In this document: positions 1-12,240 of the stretch, piece by piece
How the letters are laid out: each line of letters opens with the position of its first letter
How positions within the stretch are numbered: position 1 is the stretch's first letter
Assembly (NCBI GenBank): GCA_009731375.1
Contig: BJOX01000224.1
Coordinates: 331,550-395,549, forward strand
DNA length: 64,000 nucleotides
Source of the DNA: Paulinella micropora
Lineage: Eukaryota > Cercozoa > Imbricatea > Euglyphida
Reading direction: 5' to 3'
The notes under the pieces: model-generated
The model's database searches: none
The model's input: the letters and a program-made list of their open reading frames with translations, nothing else
Told to the model about the DNA's origin: nothing
Program-made: the position numbers and the translations under genes

Positions 1-307
1 ATGGGAAAAACCCAAGGCGCGGAAACATCGATGAACAGAGAACGATACCATGCCGCGAGCCCCGCATTCGATTGGTCGAAGGTGGCAGGTCCATCCGTTG
101 TCCTCGATTTGAGATTTGAGCTCGTTGTATCGGTTGGTCTTGTATGCTCGTGCGTCAAGGATGTTTTCCTCGACCGGGCACGTTAGCTCGATCAGAATAC
201 ATATCTTGGTAGACAGTGACCAGACAACGATATCGGGGCGGAGGTCAGTGACACAAATGTGGACAGGAAAGGCTTGCTCAGAACCGGTGTATTGGGTTTG
301 GAGTTGC

Positions 308-309
<2 letters not shown>
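1..309 (-). CDS. C-terminal PD-(D/E)XK-like domain of a retroelement-type protein (partial)
   Basis: The minus strand is open from about 309 through 1 and runs off the window edge. It has no start codon here because its 5' side is replaced by a GATA/GA microsatellite. The translation contains a block reading RPDIVVWS, then IELTCPVEEN, then about 40 residues later NGW and IECGARG. This pattern (RPD..hhWS ... hIELTxPxE ... GW ... vExGxRG) recurs at the C-terminal end of many reverse-transcriptase-linked proteins of invertebrates and protists and resembles a PD-(D/E)XK nuclease core. The family link is from recall of the pattern. It is probably the tail of a degraded or microsatellite-interrupted mobile element, not a host enzyme. 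Confidence 0.5.
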
Positions 310-1302
<993 letters not shown>

Positions 1303-1849
1303 NNNNNNNNNNNNNNNNNNNNNNNNNNNNNNNNNNNNNNNNNNNNNNNNNNNNNNNNNNNNNNNNNNNNNNNNNNNNNNNNNNNNNNNNNNNNNNNNNN
1401 NNNNNNNNNNNNNNNNNNNNNNNNNNNNNNNNNNNNNNNNNNNNNNNNNNNNNNNNNNNNNNNNNNNNNNNNNNNNNNNNNNNNNNNNNNNNNNNNNNNN
1501 NNNNNNNNNNNNNNNNNNNNNNNNNNNNNNNNNNNNNNNNNNNNNNNNNNNNNNNNNNNNNNNNNNNNNNNNNNNNNNNNNNNNNNNNNNNNNNNNNNNN
1601 NNNNNNNNNNNNNNNNNNNNNNNNNNNNNNNNNNNNNNNNNNNNNNNNNNNNNNNNNNNNNNNNNNNNNNNNNNNNNNNNNNNNNNNNNNNNNNNNNNNN
1701 NNNNNNNNNNNNNNNNNNNNNNNNNNNNNNNNNNNNNNNNNNNNNNNNNNNNNNNNNNNNNNNNNNNNNNNNNNNNNNNNNNNNNNNNNNNNNNNNNNNN
1801 NNNNNNNNNNNNNNNNNNNNNNNNNNNNNNNNNNNNNNNNNNNNNNNNN

Positions 1850-2102
1850 TTTCAATGCATGCATTGAAATTAATGCTTTCAATGCATGCATTGAAATTTC
1901 ACTACTACTACCACTTCTACTACTACTACTACTACTACTACTTCTTCTTCTACTACTACTACCACTACTACTACCACTGCAGCTACTACCACTACTACTA
2001 CCACTTCTACTACTACTACTACTACTGCTACTACTACTACTACTATTACTATTACTACTACTACTACTACTACTGCTGCTTCTTCTTCTTCTTCTTCTTC
2101 TT

Positions 2103-2163
<61 letters not shown>

Positions 2164-2266
2164 TTCTACTACTGCTCCTGCTGCTGCTACGACTGCTGCT
2201 GCTGCTACCACTAGTACTACTACTACTAGTACTACTACTACTAGTACTACTACTACAACTACTACA

Positions 2267-2308
<42 letters not shown>

Positions 2309-2399
2309 GCTGGTGCTGCTGCTGCTGCTGCTACAACTGCTGCTGCTGCTACTTTCGCTGCTACTACTACTATTACTACTACTACTACTTCTACTACTA

Positions 2400-2462
<63 letters not shown>

Positions 2463-2515
2463 CTTCTTCTTCTTCTTCTTCTTCTTCTTCTTCGGTAGGT
2501 AGGTAGGTAGGTAGG
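1850..2515. repeat. (TAC)n/(TTC)n trinucleotide tract with palindromic lead-in
   Basis: The block begins just after the N gap with two copies of TTTCAATGCATGCATTGAAA, then about 590 bp of TAC, TGC and TTC triplets, and ends in a short GGTA tract. The open frames are poly-Tyr, poly-Val or poly-Leu and are not credible proteins. Confidence 0.95.
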
Positions 2516-2582
2516 TTTGATGAGTGGCTGCTCTTGGCTTGATCAAATCACATATTTATATGCACAGAATTTAATTTGTAAT

Positions 2583-2712
2583 TATATTTTTTATTATTTT
2601 TCATAAGGAATCTTTAAAAAAAAATTCGAGTCCGGCGGGGCCGCTCTCAGGCCGCGGGGCCCTCCTGCGGACACTTGAAGACAACTTTCTCTGCCTGACT
2701 GCCTCGTTGCTC
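2583..2712. repeat. GC-rich dispersed repeat, copy 1
   Basis: An AT-rich lead (TTTTTCATAAGGAA...AAAAATTC) runs into a GC-rich core, CCGGCGGGGCCGCTCTCAGG, and then a tail containing GCCTGACTGCCTCGT. The same order recurs at 5576-5713 with about 85-90% identity by eye, and a degenerate core recurs near 5448. The core is partly self-complementary (GGCCGC/GCGGCC). It is not part of a recognised transposon. Confidence 0.7.
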
Positions 2713-2879
2713 GCCGTACCTCTCCGTGGACCTGGAAAAAAATCCTAGATGAAGGCTTGCTCTCTCTCTCTCTTTCGTCAAGACGGAGTGGAGCAATTAG
2801 AAAAAAAAATAAAAATTTAATTTACTTACTCGTTAAACGTGTTATTTACTTATTAGTTCAAGGCGTTTTTGGTATTAAA

Positions 2880-3500
2880 ATAATTACACTGCATTGATAT
2901 ACTGTTTATCAATGCATGCACTGAATTACCCATTTCAATACATGCATTGAAAATCAATGCATGCATTGAAAAGACACATTTCAATGTTTTAATGCATGCA
3001 TTGAAAATCAATGCATGCATTGATCTGTGCTGCATTGACATTTTAATGCATGCATTGAATATGAATGCATGCATTGATCTGTGCTGCATTGATATTTTAA
3101 TGCATGCATGGAAATTCAATGCATGCATTGAAACACACATTTCCGTGCTGCATGGACATTTTAATGCATGCATTGAAATTCATGCATGCATTGATCTGTG
3201 CTGCATTGACATTTTAATGCATGCATTGAAATTCAATGCATGCATTAAAACACACATTTCTGTGCTGCATTGACATTTTAATGCATGCATTAAAATTCAA
3301 TGCATGCATTGATCGGTGCTGAATTGAAATTTTAATGCATGCATTGAAAATCAATGCATGCATTAAAACACACACACTTCACGTATTAATGCATGCATTA
3401 AAACGTCAATTCGTTTTAATGCATCATGCATTGAAGTTTTAATTTATGCATTGAAATTTCAATGCACTGCATTGAAATTTTAATGCACTGCATTGACTTC
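2880..3500. repeat. Array of TCAATGCATGCATTGA palindromes
   Basis: About twenty copies of a perfect or near-perfect palindrome centred on TGCATGCA, arranged in pairs within units of roughly 60 bp whose spacers contain CTGTGCTGCATTGACA or ACACACATTTC. Single copies occur at 891-907 and 1850-1890. The open frames across the array (MHALKFNACI...) are a by-product of the repeat. Confidence 0.9.
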
Positions 3501-3516
3501 GCGTCCCGTAGTGTTG

Positions 3517-3519
<3 letters not shown>

Positions 3520-3557
<38 letters not shown>

Positions 3558-3630
3558 GATCTCTCTCTCTCTCTCTCTCTTTCACACACACACACTCTCT
3601 CTCTCTCTCTCTTTCACACACACACACACA

Positions 3631-3679
<49 letters not shown>

Positions 3680-3777
3680 GTCTCTCTCTCTCTCTCTCAT
3701 ATTCAAGCATACATATGCATGCATGCATGCATACATACATACTCTCTCTTTCTTTCCCTCTTTCTCTCTCTCTCTCT

Positions 3778-3852
<75 letters not shown>

Positions 3853-3944
3853 CTCTCTCTCTCCCATATTCAAGCATACATGCATGCATGCATACATACG
3901 TATACATACATATATATACGTGTACATACATACATACATACATA

Positions 3945-3979
<35 letters not shown>

Positions 3980-4158
3980 ACTCTCTCTCTCTCTCATATT
4001 CAAGCATACATGCATGCATGCATATATATACATACACACATATATGTACATACATACATACATACATACATTCTCTCTCTCTCTCATTGATGCATACATG
4101 CATACATACATACATACATACATACATACATCTCTCTCTCTCACTCTCTCTCTCTCTT

Positions 4159-4194
<36 letters not shown>

Positions 4195-4284
4195 ACACAC
4201 ACACACACTCTCTCTCTCTCATATTCAAGCACACATGCATGCATGCATACATACATACATTTACTCATTTATTCATTTATTCAT

Positions 4285-4315
<31 letters not shown>

Positions 4316-4492
4316 TTATTTATTTATTTATATATTTATATATTTATATATTTATATATTTATATATTTATATATTTATATATTTATATATTTATATATT
4401 TATATATTTATATATTTATATATTTATATATTTATATATTTATATATTTATATATTTATATATTTATATATATTTTTATTTTTTTATTCTGT

Positions 4493-4500
<8 letters not shown>
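3520..4500. repeat. Microsatellite block: (CT)n, (CA)n, (CATA)n, (ATTT)n, (TATATATT)n
   Basis: Alternating CT and CATA tracts with several repeats of a short unit containing CATATTCAAGCATACATGCA (about 3695, 3866, 3997, 4219), then ATTT tetranucleotides and a TATATATT tract at 4260-4470. No gene is supported. Confidence 0.95.
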
Positions 4501-4523
<23 letters not shown>

Positions 4524-4668
4524 GTACTTATGTATATATTATATTTATTCAAACTAATTGTACGTACCCCAATGTTTTCGTGCTGCAAAAGGTAAAGCGC
4601 GACCGCCTGTCATTCTTACTTATAAAAGAAAAAGTAGGAAAAAGATATATGTTCAGCAATTTTGCTAA

Positions 4669-5334
4669 CAACAATCAGCTAAAGGAAGTATAGTTGAAGA
4701 CGGTGTTCGGAATATTTTAGAGTATGTGAAGATAGGAGACAAACAAGAAAGTCAGAAAGCGCAGAAAAAGCACGCAGCTCTCTCGCAAGCTCTTAACTCA
4801 AGGAAAAGATCAACTTCTGACTCACTAGACTCAGAGTCTGCTGAACCTGGTTTGAGAGCTCAATCTCACCAGGAACACAGAGCAGAAATTGATCTTTTCC
4901 TAGTAGGTAAGGCTGTAGAAGTTATACAGACTAGATCAGGTAGAACAGTTCGTAAGGTTGTTAGTTTATCGACTAAAGTAAAGAAGCAACCTAGTAAGAA
5001 ACAAAAGTTAGTTCAGGCGCAAATTAACTTTAATCCTCCTAGTAAAGCAGGCAGTGCCAAATCAAAAAGTGATTCAAAATCAGATCAAGAGAATGCAGGT
5101 ACCGGGCCGCAACTGAGGACTGAAATCATAGCTGATATAGAATCTGTAGAAATAGGCAAAGAAGTTATTTTTGCTAATCAGAAAGGAATAACAACGAGAG
5201 GTAGAATCAGTGAGAAAGTAGGAGTAGGAGAGTGGCTGTTAACTTGGGAAGGAAAGTCTAATGCAGGAGATAAATGGGTAGATAGCGCCATGTCCTTTAT
5301 GAAGTTAAGTGATTTTTGTCGATGGGTTGTGTAA
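4669..5334 (+). CDS. Hypothetical lysine/serine-rich protein
   Basis: The frame is open from 4669, just after a TAA, to a TAA at 5332-5334. The only nearby start is GTG at 4726, so the true start may be upstream behind an intron or frameshift; the preceding frame (to 4693) reads plausibly up to the same point. The protein is basic and low-complexity in its first 140 residues ([19 protein letters not shown]) and includes the phrase [12 protein letters not shown], which is common in chromatin or retroelement proteins. The C-terminal 60 residues look folded, with [16 protein letters not shown] and [11 protein letters not shown] do not recognise a family. The DNA is more AT-rich and less repetitive than its surroundings, and GC-rich repeat copies lie on both sides. 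Confidence 0.5.
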   Translation, partial: QQSAKGSIVEDGVRNILEYVKIGDKQESQKAQKKHAALSQALNSRKRSTSDSLDSESAEPGLRAQSHQEHRAEIDLFLVGKAVEVIQTRSGRTVRKVVSLSTKVKKQPSKKQKLVQAQINFNPPSKAGSAKSKSDSKSDQENAGTGPQLRTEIIADIESVEIGKEVIFANQKGITTRGRISEKVGVGEWLLTWEGKSNAGDKWVDSAMSFMKLSDFCRWVV

Positions 5335-5439
5335 AAAAAAATTAATATTAAATTACTAATATTTATTTTCACCTAATTTGTGATTTTAATAACTATAAGT
5401 AATAGTAATTTTATATATTAAAATTTATTAGAAATCTAT

Positions 5440-5713
5440 CTGATCCGGATCCGGCGAGGCCGCTCCAGGCAGCGGTGCCACATACAGATAGTAAATCTGA
5501 TTCAGGTGGCACCGCACTAGTTTTAAATAAATTTTCATCATGATAGTTTTTGTAGATCCAGGTTTTCTTGATATTTTTAACATAGTTTTCAATAGAAAAA
5601 TTTATTTTTTTATAAGGAACTTAAAAAAATTCAAGTTTCGCCTCCGGCGGGGCCGCTCTCAGGCCGCGGGTCCCTCCTGCTGAAGCTAACTTTCTCGGCC
5701 TGACTGCCTCGTA
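5440..5713. repeat. GC-rich dispersed repeat, copy 2 with a degenerate neighbour
   Basis: 5576-5713 repeats the AT-lead, GC-core and GCCTGACTGCCTCGT tail of 2583-2712. Just before it, 5448-5520 has a related core (CCGGCGAGGCCGCTCCAGG) followed by a small inverted pair: GCGGTGCCAC near 5472 and GTGGCACCGC near 5506, which could form a hairpin. Confidence 0.65.
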
Positions 5714-5762
5714 TCATAGAGGTGCCCTAAATTACAAAGTCAGGTGCCCTAATTTTTAAAGC

Positions 5763-6122
5763 TTGCTAACACTCTGTATGTATGTATGTATCTATGTATC
5801 TATGTATGTATGCATGCATGTATGCATGTATGTATGTATGTATGTATGTATCATGGTATGTATGTATGTATTGGCCCGGGGGNNNNNNNNNNNNNNNNNN
5901 NNNNNNNNNNNNNNNNNNNNNNNNNNNNNNNNNNNNNNNNNNNNNNNNNNNNNNNNNNNGGGGGGGGGGGGGGGGGGGGGGGACCTGACCCCACCTCATG
6001 ATCACTCACTCACTCGCTCACTCACTCACTCGCTCACTCGCTCACTCACTCACTCACTCACTCACTCACTCACTCAGTCACACATGTACACGTACACACA
6101 CACACACACACACACTACACGT
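5763..6122. repeat. (GTAT)n tract, N gap, poly-G and (CACT)n tract
   Basis: GTAT repeats run to 5875, then CCCGGGG meets an N gap (5883-5959). The far side starts with 23 consecutive G, then CTCACTCACT and CA tracts. The poly-G edge may be an assembly or sequencing artefact. No gene is seen. Confidence 0.9.
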
Positions 6123-6124
6123 AC

Positions 6125-6660
6125 GAAAGGTAGTGATGATCACTAAGTATGTAGTGATGCATCACTACGCTCTTAGTGATGAGCTTTTTTACTTAGTGAT
6201 GAGGGTAGTGATGATCACTACCTATGTGCATCAGTGAAAAAAATTAAAAAGTTAGTGATGAAATACGTAGTGATCATCACTACGCTAGTGATCTATGAAA
6301 AAGTTAGTGATGAAATACGTAGTGATCATCACTACGCTAGTGATCTATGATGAAGTTAGTGATCACAATAAGTAGTGATCATCACTACGCTAGTGATCTA
6401 TGATGAAGTTAGTGATGAAATACGTAGTGATCATCACTACGTTAGTGATGTGTTACAGAACTAAAAAAAAGTTAGTGATAAAAACCATACTGACGAACAC
6501 TAGGGTAGTGATCTTGTTTAGAGTCTGTCTCAGTGATGATCAGTACACGTTCAAGCTAATAGAAGTCTAGTGATCATCACTAACTGCCATAATCTAGTGA
6601 CCATCACTACCTTGTGAGTGCCTATCACTAGGGTCATAGTGACCGGAACTAGTTATAGTG
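6125..6660. repeat. AGTGATnnTCACT palindrome array, tandem 58-bp type
   Basis: At least 20 copies of the half-palindrome AGTGAT or its complement. Between about 6245 and 6450 they form a tandem unit of about 58 bp repeated four times, containing TACGTAGTGATCATCACTA and GCTAGTGATCTATGA. Copies diverge towards 6660. No open frame of interest crosses it. Confidence 0.9.
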
Positions 6661-6762
6661 AACATCAAATTAAAGTTATCTGTACTCTGTCTCTGTATGA
6701 AATATGAGCGTCACTGGGATATTTTTAATAATCAGTGTCTTGATTTAAAAGGTAGACTGTGT

Positions 6763-7484
6763 CTAAAGAGTTGCTGGATTTAATAAATTTCTTACATCTG
6801 TCTCCTGCTGATCCAAGAAGTACTCAGCATCGCTACCATTACTTTCCTCACCGTCCGCAAAAATCTCGTTTAGACTAGGAACGTCAGGCCTAGAGTCCAC
6901 CCCACCTTGGTCCGCCTCATCATCTGACGATTCCAGATTCACCTCTAGTAGATGATTTGTCTTGCTTCTGGCAGTTTCTGTTCAGCCTCACTGTCACTCG
7001 CATATATCTCATCAAGATCAACCACAGGAATGTCTTGGTCAGGTGCTGGTGCTGGATCCTTACCATCCACCAACCTATCCACTGCCTCTTGCATATAATC
7101 AGGCAGAATGGAATCATCACGCTCTCTGCGTACAGGTCTTGGCTGACCTGGCAGGGGCTTGTGTTTGGGATGTTTCTTTCCTTCAGAGTCATCCGACGTC
7201 ATTGCAAACATATGCGCAACTGCGTTTCATCAACGTGCATTCCATCAACTATCATATCCAGCACAGAATCGAAGGCAGGGATTCATTAGCATGCATTATC
7301 AAATTTGACACCTTGAGAATGGTGAGGCTTTTGGAACGGACGAAGACCTTCGTCATATTGTCGCACATCCGACGCTCGAGCAGCATGCCACTCAGCTGTC
7401 TTGTTTTGGGATGGAGCCGTGGCACAGGGTGGTCCATAACGAGCATCAGTGCGCATGGGATGACCGACTGGGAGAAAGGCTCGA

Positions 7485-7526
<42 letters not shown>

Positions 7527-7537
7527 CACACACACAC
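6763..7537 (-). pseudogene. Broken acidic protein gene of unknown function
   Basis: Three minus-strand reading frames join end to end. 7537-7286 contains a natural-looking stretch (GPPCATAPSQNKTAEWHAAR). 7211-6945 is Pro/Asp/Glu-rich with VVDLDEIYASDSEAEQ. Another frame continues from about 6950 to a TAG at 6763-6765 with SSDDEADQGG and LNEIFADGEESNG. The two acidic blocks (DLDEIYAS... and SLNEIFAD...) look like diverged internal repeats. The upstream end runs into a CT microsatellite. The breaks could be introns or frameshifts. No family is recognised, and the region may be the remains of a mobile element. Confidence 0.3.
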
Positions 7538-7552
7538 TCTCTCTCTCTCTCT

Positions 7553-7690
7553 CTGAAGTTAGTGATGGTCACTGCGAAGCTAGTGATAGTCTCTTCGAAG
7601 TTAGTGATGGTTACTTAGAAGTTAGTGATGGTCACTTAGAAGTTAGTGATGGTCACTCAAAAGTTAGTGATGATCACTTAATGCATAGCA
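7553..7690. repeat. AGTGAT array, 22-bp tandem type
   Basis: Six tandem copies of a ~22-bp unit, GAAGTTAGTGATGGTCACTT, with small changes, ending in GATCACTTAATGCATAGC and leading directly into an (AAT)n tract. The same unit and the same exit sequence recur at 12080-12240 and 20030-20165. Confidence 0.9.
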
Positions 7691-7696
7691 TGTCAA

Positions 7697-7770
<74 letters not shown>

Positions 7771-8038
7771 GTGCTTCTCTGTCAATGGCTGATGCATTTC
7801 TGCACATGCGCCTCCATCGTCTCACCCGTGAGGGGAGTACGAAGAATTGACGATAAGCTCTAATGACACCCCCGCAAGGGCAGTTCCAACACTTCCAGAC
7901 GGGCCGGTATGTTCAATGAAAATACTGGTCCAGAAATAGACCGGTATGTTCAATGAAAATACTGGTGGCACCGACGGGAATCGAACTGGCGACAGGGCCC
8001 AGATGGTAGAACTTGACCACTGGGCTATCACGGTGTCC

Positions 8039-8040
<2 letters not shown>
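7771..8040 (-). mobile_element. tRNA-derived SINE, full copy
   Basis: Read on the minus strand it starts GGACACCGTGATAGCCC and has a pol III A box (TAGCCCAGTGGT) and B box (AGTTCGATTCC) in a 73-nt tRNA-like head (7966-8038). A body containing CATTGAACATACCGGTC (partly duplicated) and TGCGGGGGTGTCATTAGAG follows, then a tail GATGGAGGCGCATGTGCAG...CAGAGAAGCAC. (AAT)n tracts border it on both sides. It matches the copies at 37.1-40.4 kb closely. Confidence 0.9.
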
Positions 8041-8134
<94 letters not shown>

Positions 8135-8176
8135 GTGCTTCTCTGTCAATAGCTGATGCAAATCTGCACATGCGCC
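8135..8176 (-). mobile_element. SINE 3' tail fragment
   Basis: Only the last ~42 bp of the SINE (GTGCTTCTCTGTCAAT...CATGCGCC on the plus strand) between (AAT)n tracts. This is consistent with a strongly 5'-truncated insertion. Confidence 0.7.
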
Positions 8177-8222
<46 letters not shown>

Positions 8223-8243
8223 GTAATAACTCTCTGTGTGTGT

Positions 8244-8402
8244 GTCTCTAATGTAGTGACTAGACAATAGACCTTATGATGACGACCACTATAGTGGTCA
8301 TTACTAAGAGGCTAGTGCCCATCACTAAGAGTCTAGTGCCCATCACTAAGACGCTAGTGTCCATCACTAACACCACAGTGATTATCACTAACACTGTAGT
8401 GT
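8244..8402. repeat. AGTGAT palindrome cluster
   Basis: About eight half-palindromes, including three direct copies of GCTAGTGCCCATCACTAAGA-type units, between 8310 and 8400. Confidence 0.85.
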
Positions 8403-8745
8403 GATAATATAATTACTAAAATACTTGATGATATAAATATGAAATACCCGAGATTTTTCAAATATTTTAGTATCTTTAGAAACAACATACACAAATTCAT
8501 TATAACACTTCAAGAAACGAGGCGAGCACCCTCGCGGCGCTAGAGAAATAATTATTTGAAAATGCAGAGCAGTCATTTTTGTCAGACCGGCCCGCAATTC
8601 ATGATCAGGCCGGCCCGGGCGACAAATAAAAAATCTATCGAATTCGAAACTTTGCTTTTGCAACCCCGTTGCTGCTGCTGTTGTTGCTAGCGCGCTGTTG
8701 CTGCTGTTGTTGCTGTTGTTGCTGTTGTTGCTGCTGTTGAAAATT

Positions 8746-8778
<33 letters not shown>

Positions 8779-8964
8779 CTTGCTGTGTTATTGTTATGCT
8801 GACAGGTACCTCAACGCGCACGGTCCCAAGTTTAACGGATAGAAATATTTGATTCACCATACACATAATGCAACTGCTATTGGTATTATTGTCTTAGTAT
8901 CTGGATCTATTTGTGCGTATATGTTTGCATGTATTTTGGCTATTTCTAGTGTTGCATTTGTATT

Positions 8965-8995
<31 letters not shown>

Positions 8996-9080
8996 GTGCG
9001 TGTATGTGTGTGTGACACAGTTTTTTTTTCTTTCCTTTTTTCTCTTTTGTTTCAATGCAACAACATCTACAAACACGACA

Positions 9081-9117
<37 letters not shown>

Positions 9118-9296
9118 TCTCTCCCCTCTCTCTCTCTCTATCTTTGTGTGTGTGTGTGTGCGTTACTGACAGTTCGACAGGGAGGAGACTGCAACCTAAA
9201 GTCTCCTTCCTTTCAGAATTGCCACTAGTTACTAGAAGGTTAGGTAGGGAGCAAACATAATTTTGTCTGCTTTCCTGCCTAACTCTCTCTCTCTCT

Positions 9297-9335
<39 letters not shown>

Positions 9336-9531
9336 GCTATAGATATATGTATATATATACATATACATACATATATACATATATACATATATATAATATG
9401 TATTATATATATATGTATATATATGCATACACACACATATATATATATATATATAATATTATATATATATATATAATGTATGTATGTATGTATGTATGCA
9501 ATGATGTATGTATATTGTAAAATTGTATCTA
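8403..9531. other. Region without a supported gene
   Basis: 8403-8660 is unique-looking sequence with GGCCGGCC-type inverted repeats near 8590-8625. 8660-8780 is a GTT/GCT triplet tract. The remainder is GT, CT, CA and TATA microsatellite with short non-repetitive islands (8800-8960, 9160-9270). No coding frame reads like a protein beyond repeat-derived stretches. Confidence 0.7.
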
Positions 9532-10055
9532 TGTTATGTATTACTGACCATGACTATACGTTGAGTGATGGGCACTAACAACCGAGTGATGATCACTAAC
9601 AACGAATAAGTAGTGATGGTCACTATAGTGACTATCACTATTTACAACTATCTAGTGATGAACACTGCAAATTGAGTGCTCATCACTAAACTGTCAGTGA
9701 CTATGTAACTACGACATACTAAGTGATGGGCACTAACAATTTAGTGATGGGAAGTAAATATTTATACGTAGTGCTGGTCACTAACCATAGTGATGATCAC
9801 TATAAAATAAAACCCAGTGACCATCACTACCCATTCAGTGCGCATCACTTACTATGTCATGTATTACTGACCATGACTATACGTTGAGTGATGGGCACTA
9901 ACAACCGAGTGATGATCACTAACAACGAGTAAGTAGTGATGGTCACTAGAGATAGTGACTATCACTATCTACAACTATCTAGTGATGAACACTACATATT
10001 AAGTGCCCATCACTAAACTGTCAGTGACTGTGTCACTATGACTACATACTAAGTA
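9532..10055. repeat. AGTGAT array with a ~190-bp direct duplication
   Basis: 9532-9722 and 9856-10053 are direct copies that differ at only a few sites. Each contains about ten AGTGATnnTCACT motifs in the same order and each begins TATGTATTACTGACCATGAC. The stretch between them is more of the same motif. A TA-rich microsatellite follows. Confidence 0.9.
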
Positions 10056-10308
10056 TATATATATATATATATTTATATATTTATATTTATATTTATATAT
10101 TTACATAATGTGTGTGTCATTTATATATATATACAAACATACAATTGTAGAATATACATACATACATACATACATACATACAAAACACTTAGTTTCCAAT
10201 GACGCCCTGTCAGCGAGGTTGGAGACAGCTCCTTTTGACGCATCGAAAGACGCTGATGAAGACTGCGCTGCATTCTTGGAGTCCGAGGTACATAGGTAGA
10301 TAGGTAGG

Positions 10309-10374
<66 letters not shown>

Positions 10375-10484
10375 CATAGACAGGTAGGTAGATAGGTAGA
10401 TATAGATATAGATATTTAAAATGTGCGTGTATCTGTGTATCTTTGTATCTATGTACTCCGTTCCTGTGAGTCTCTGGTCACTTA
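10056..10484. repeat. TA, CATA and GATA microsatellites with a short unique island
   Basis: Simple repeats surround a non-repetitive island at 10190-10290 whose plus frame reads SNDALSARLETAPFDASKDA, possibly a remnant of a coding exon. There is no start, stop or neighbour to support a gene. Confidence 0.7.
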
Positions 10485-10672
10485 CTTGGCAGTGATGATT
10501 ACTAAATTGACAGTGATGATTACTAAATTGATAGTGTGGTCACTTAGAACTTTGTGATTGTCACTTTGAAATTAGTATGGTCATTTTGAAATTAGTGATG
10601 GTCACTTTGAAGTTAGTGATGGTCATTTTGAAGTTAGTGATGGTCACTTAGAAGTTAGTGATGGTCGTGCTC
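10485..10672. repeat. AGTGAT array, 22-bp tandem type
   Basis: Seven or eight units of the TTAGTGATGGTCACTT type. Several units have lost one half of the palindrome (GTCATTTTGAAA), so older and newer copies are mixed. Confidence 0.85.
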
Positions 10673-10846
10673 CATTATTTCCCGAAGATAGATAGTCTGA
10701 TCTCTCTCTCTCTCTCTCTCCCTCTCTCTCTCTTTCCCTCTCTCTCTCTCTCTCTGTATATATATAATATATATATATTATATATATATATATGTATATA
10801 TATACATACATACATGCATACATACATACATACATTCATATATATG

Positions 10847-10900
<54 letters not shown>

Positions 10901-11204
10901 CGTCCACTGACTATGCTGCTTTTCTTTCTCTCCTTTTTGTATTGTGTAGCTTACAGCCAGTGGGTGCAACACGCTACGAATGTTATCAATAAGGGGTGGG
11001 GGGGGGCCTGACGATACCACGCGACGTTACTTGCGTTTACAGAATTTCTTTTATGAACGAGTGGGCCCCTGGTCGGCAAACATTGTCAACGCAACGGTCT
11101 TCTGGCGGATGTGCTTGCTCTGCACGAAACCCAAAAAGGTCTCTCCCTCCCTCCCTCCCTCTCTCCCTCCCTCCCTCCCTCTCTCTCTCTCTCTCTCTCT
11201 GTCT
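10673..11204. other. Microsatellites and a short unique island, no gene
   Basis: CT, TA and CCCT tracts flank a unique stretch (10900-11140) that includes a short poly-G run near 11000. No frame in it has convincing protein character. Confidence 0.6.
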
Positions 11205-11590
11205 CATCACTTAGTATGTAGTGATGGGCAATTAATTTGCAGTGTTCGTCACTAGATACTTGTAGATAGTGATAGTCACTATGGCCAGTGACCATCACTT
11301 CTAGTAGTCGTTTCAGTATTACATAACATAGTAAGTGATGCGCACTAAATGGGTAGTGATGGTCACTGCGTTTTTATTTTTATTTTTTTTTAATATTTTT
11401 TTATAGTGATCGTCACTATGGTTAGTGATCAGCACTACGTATAAATGTTCATTTCCCATCACTAATAGTTAGTGCCCATCACTTAGTATGTAGTGACGAT
11501 CTCTCTTTCTCTCTTTCTGTGTAGTGCTGATCACTTACTTTATAGTTATGGTTACTTGCTTTGTAGTGATGGTCGATTTCTTTGCGATGG
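11205..11590. repeat. AGTGAT palindrome cluster, irregular spacing
   Basis: About fifteen half or full palindromes separated by unique AT-rich spacers rather than tandem units, for example TAGTGATCGTCACTA near 11405. Confidence 0.85.
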
Positions 11591-11687
11591 ACTTGCACTG
11601 AGTGTGCTTGTCGACAGGCGAACACATTTACGATGTCCCATTGTATGGCATGAGGGAAAATCATGTCGTCACTAATTAACCCTTATT

Positions 11688-12008
11688 GTGTGCAATGTAC
11701 ATGTGTCATGTAAGTGGGAAGAAAAAGGGAAAGGAGAAATCGAAAGCAAAGGGAGCTGGAAAGGGAACTGGGAAGCGGGGCATGAGGCATTGACAAAGGG
11801 TGGAGGTTTCTTAGTTCAACACAGCGATCTTCCAAACTGCGAATTTTTCGTCTTTGGGAAATCAAAATCGACGTATAAAGTGTACGTTCAATCGTTACAG
11901 GATTTTTTTGTGGACAACCACTTACAGTTTCTTACAGTCGTTCTTATCGCGGGTGGTTTCTGGAGCGCTATGGATATAAGCTCGATCGCTTACAGTGGGG
12001 AACACTGA
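11688..12008 (+). CDS. Small hypothetical ORF
   Basis: A 106-residue open frame in a stretch free of simple repeats. The middle is charged (KWEEKGKGEIESKGSWKGNW). The C-terminal half has a possible hydrophobic segment (LQFLTVVLIAGGFWSAM) that could be membrane-bound. AGTGAT arrays border it on both sides. I recognise no family. The case rests on length and composition only; it could be a chance frame or a single exon. Confidence 0.25.
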   Translation: MCNVHVSCKWEEKGKGEIESKGSWKGNWEAGHEALTKGGGFLVQHSDLPNCEFFVFGKSKSTYKVYVQSLQDFFVDNHLQFLTVVLIAGGFWSAMDISSIAYSGEH

Positions 12009-12019
12009 CTCCGTTTCTG

Positions 12020-12240
12020 TGAGTCCCTGGTCACTTACTTGGCAGTGATGATTACTAAATTGATGGTGAAAGCCACATAATATGTAGTGATGGTCACTTA
12101 GCAGTTAGTGATGGTCACTTTGAAGTCAGTGATGGTCACTTTGAAGTTAGTGATGGTCACTTAGAGGTTAGTGATGGTCACTTAGAAGTTAGTGATGGTC
12201 ACTTAGACGTTAGTGATGATCACTTACTGCATAGCATGTC
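12020..12240. repeat. AGTGAT array, 22-bp tandem type
   Basis: About eight tandem TTAGTGATGGTCACTT units ending in the same GATCACTT...GCATAGCATGTCAAGA exit sequence as the 7553-7700 array. Confidence 0.9.

Noticed and set aside
1855-2498. Poly-Tyr, poly-Val and poly-Leu frames
   Set aside because: Triplet microsatellite (TAC, TTC) open in all frames; no unique sequence or start context.
2947-3273. MHALK/FNACI open frames across the TGCATGCA array
   Set aside because: The palindromic repeat contains ATG and lacks stops, so frames on both strands are open by construction.
2880-12240. CRISPR-like arrays of short palindromic repeats
   Set aside because: Spacers are repetitive or irregular, repeats are only 12-20 bp, no cas genes are present and the DNA is eukaryotic.
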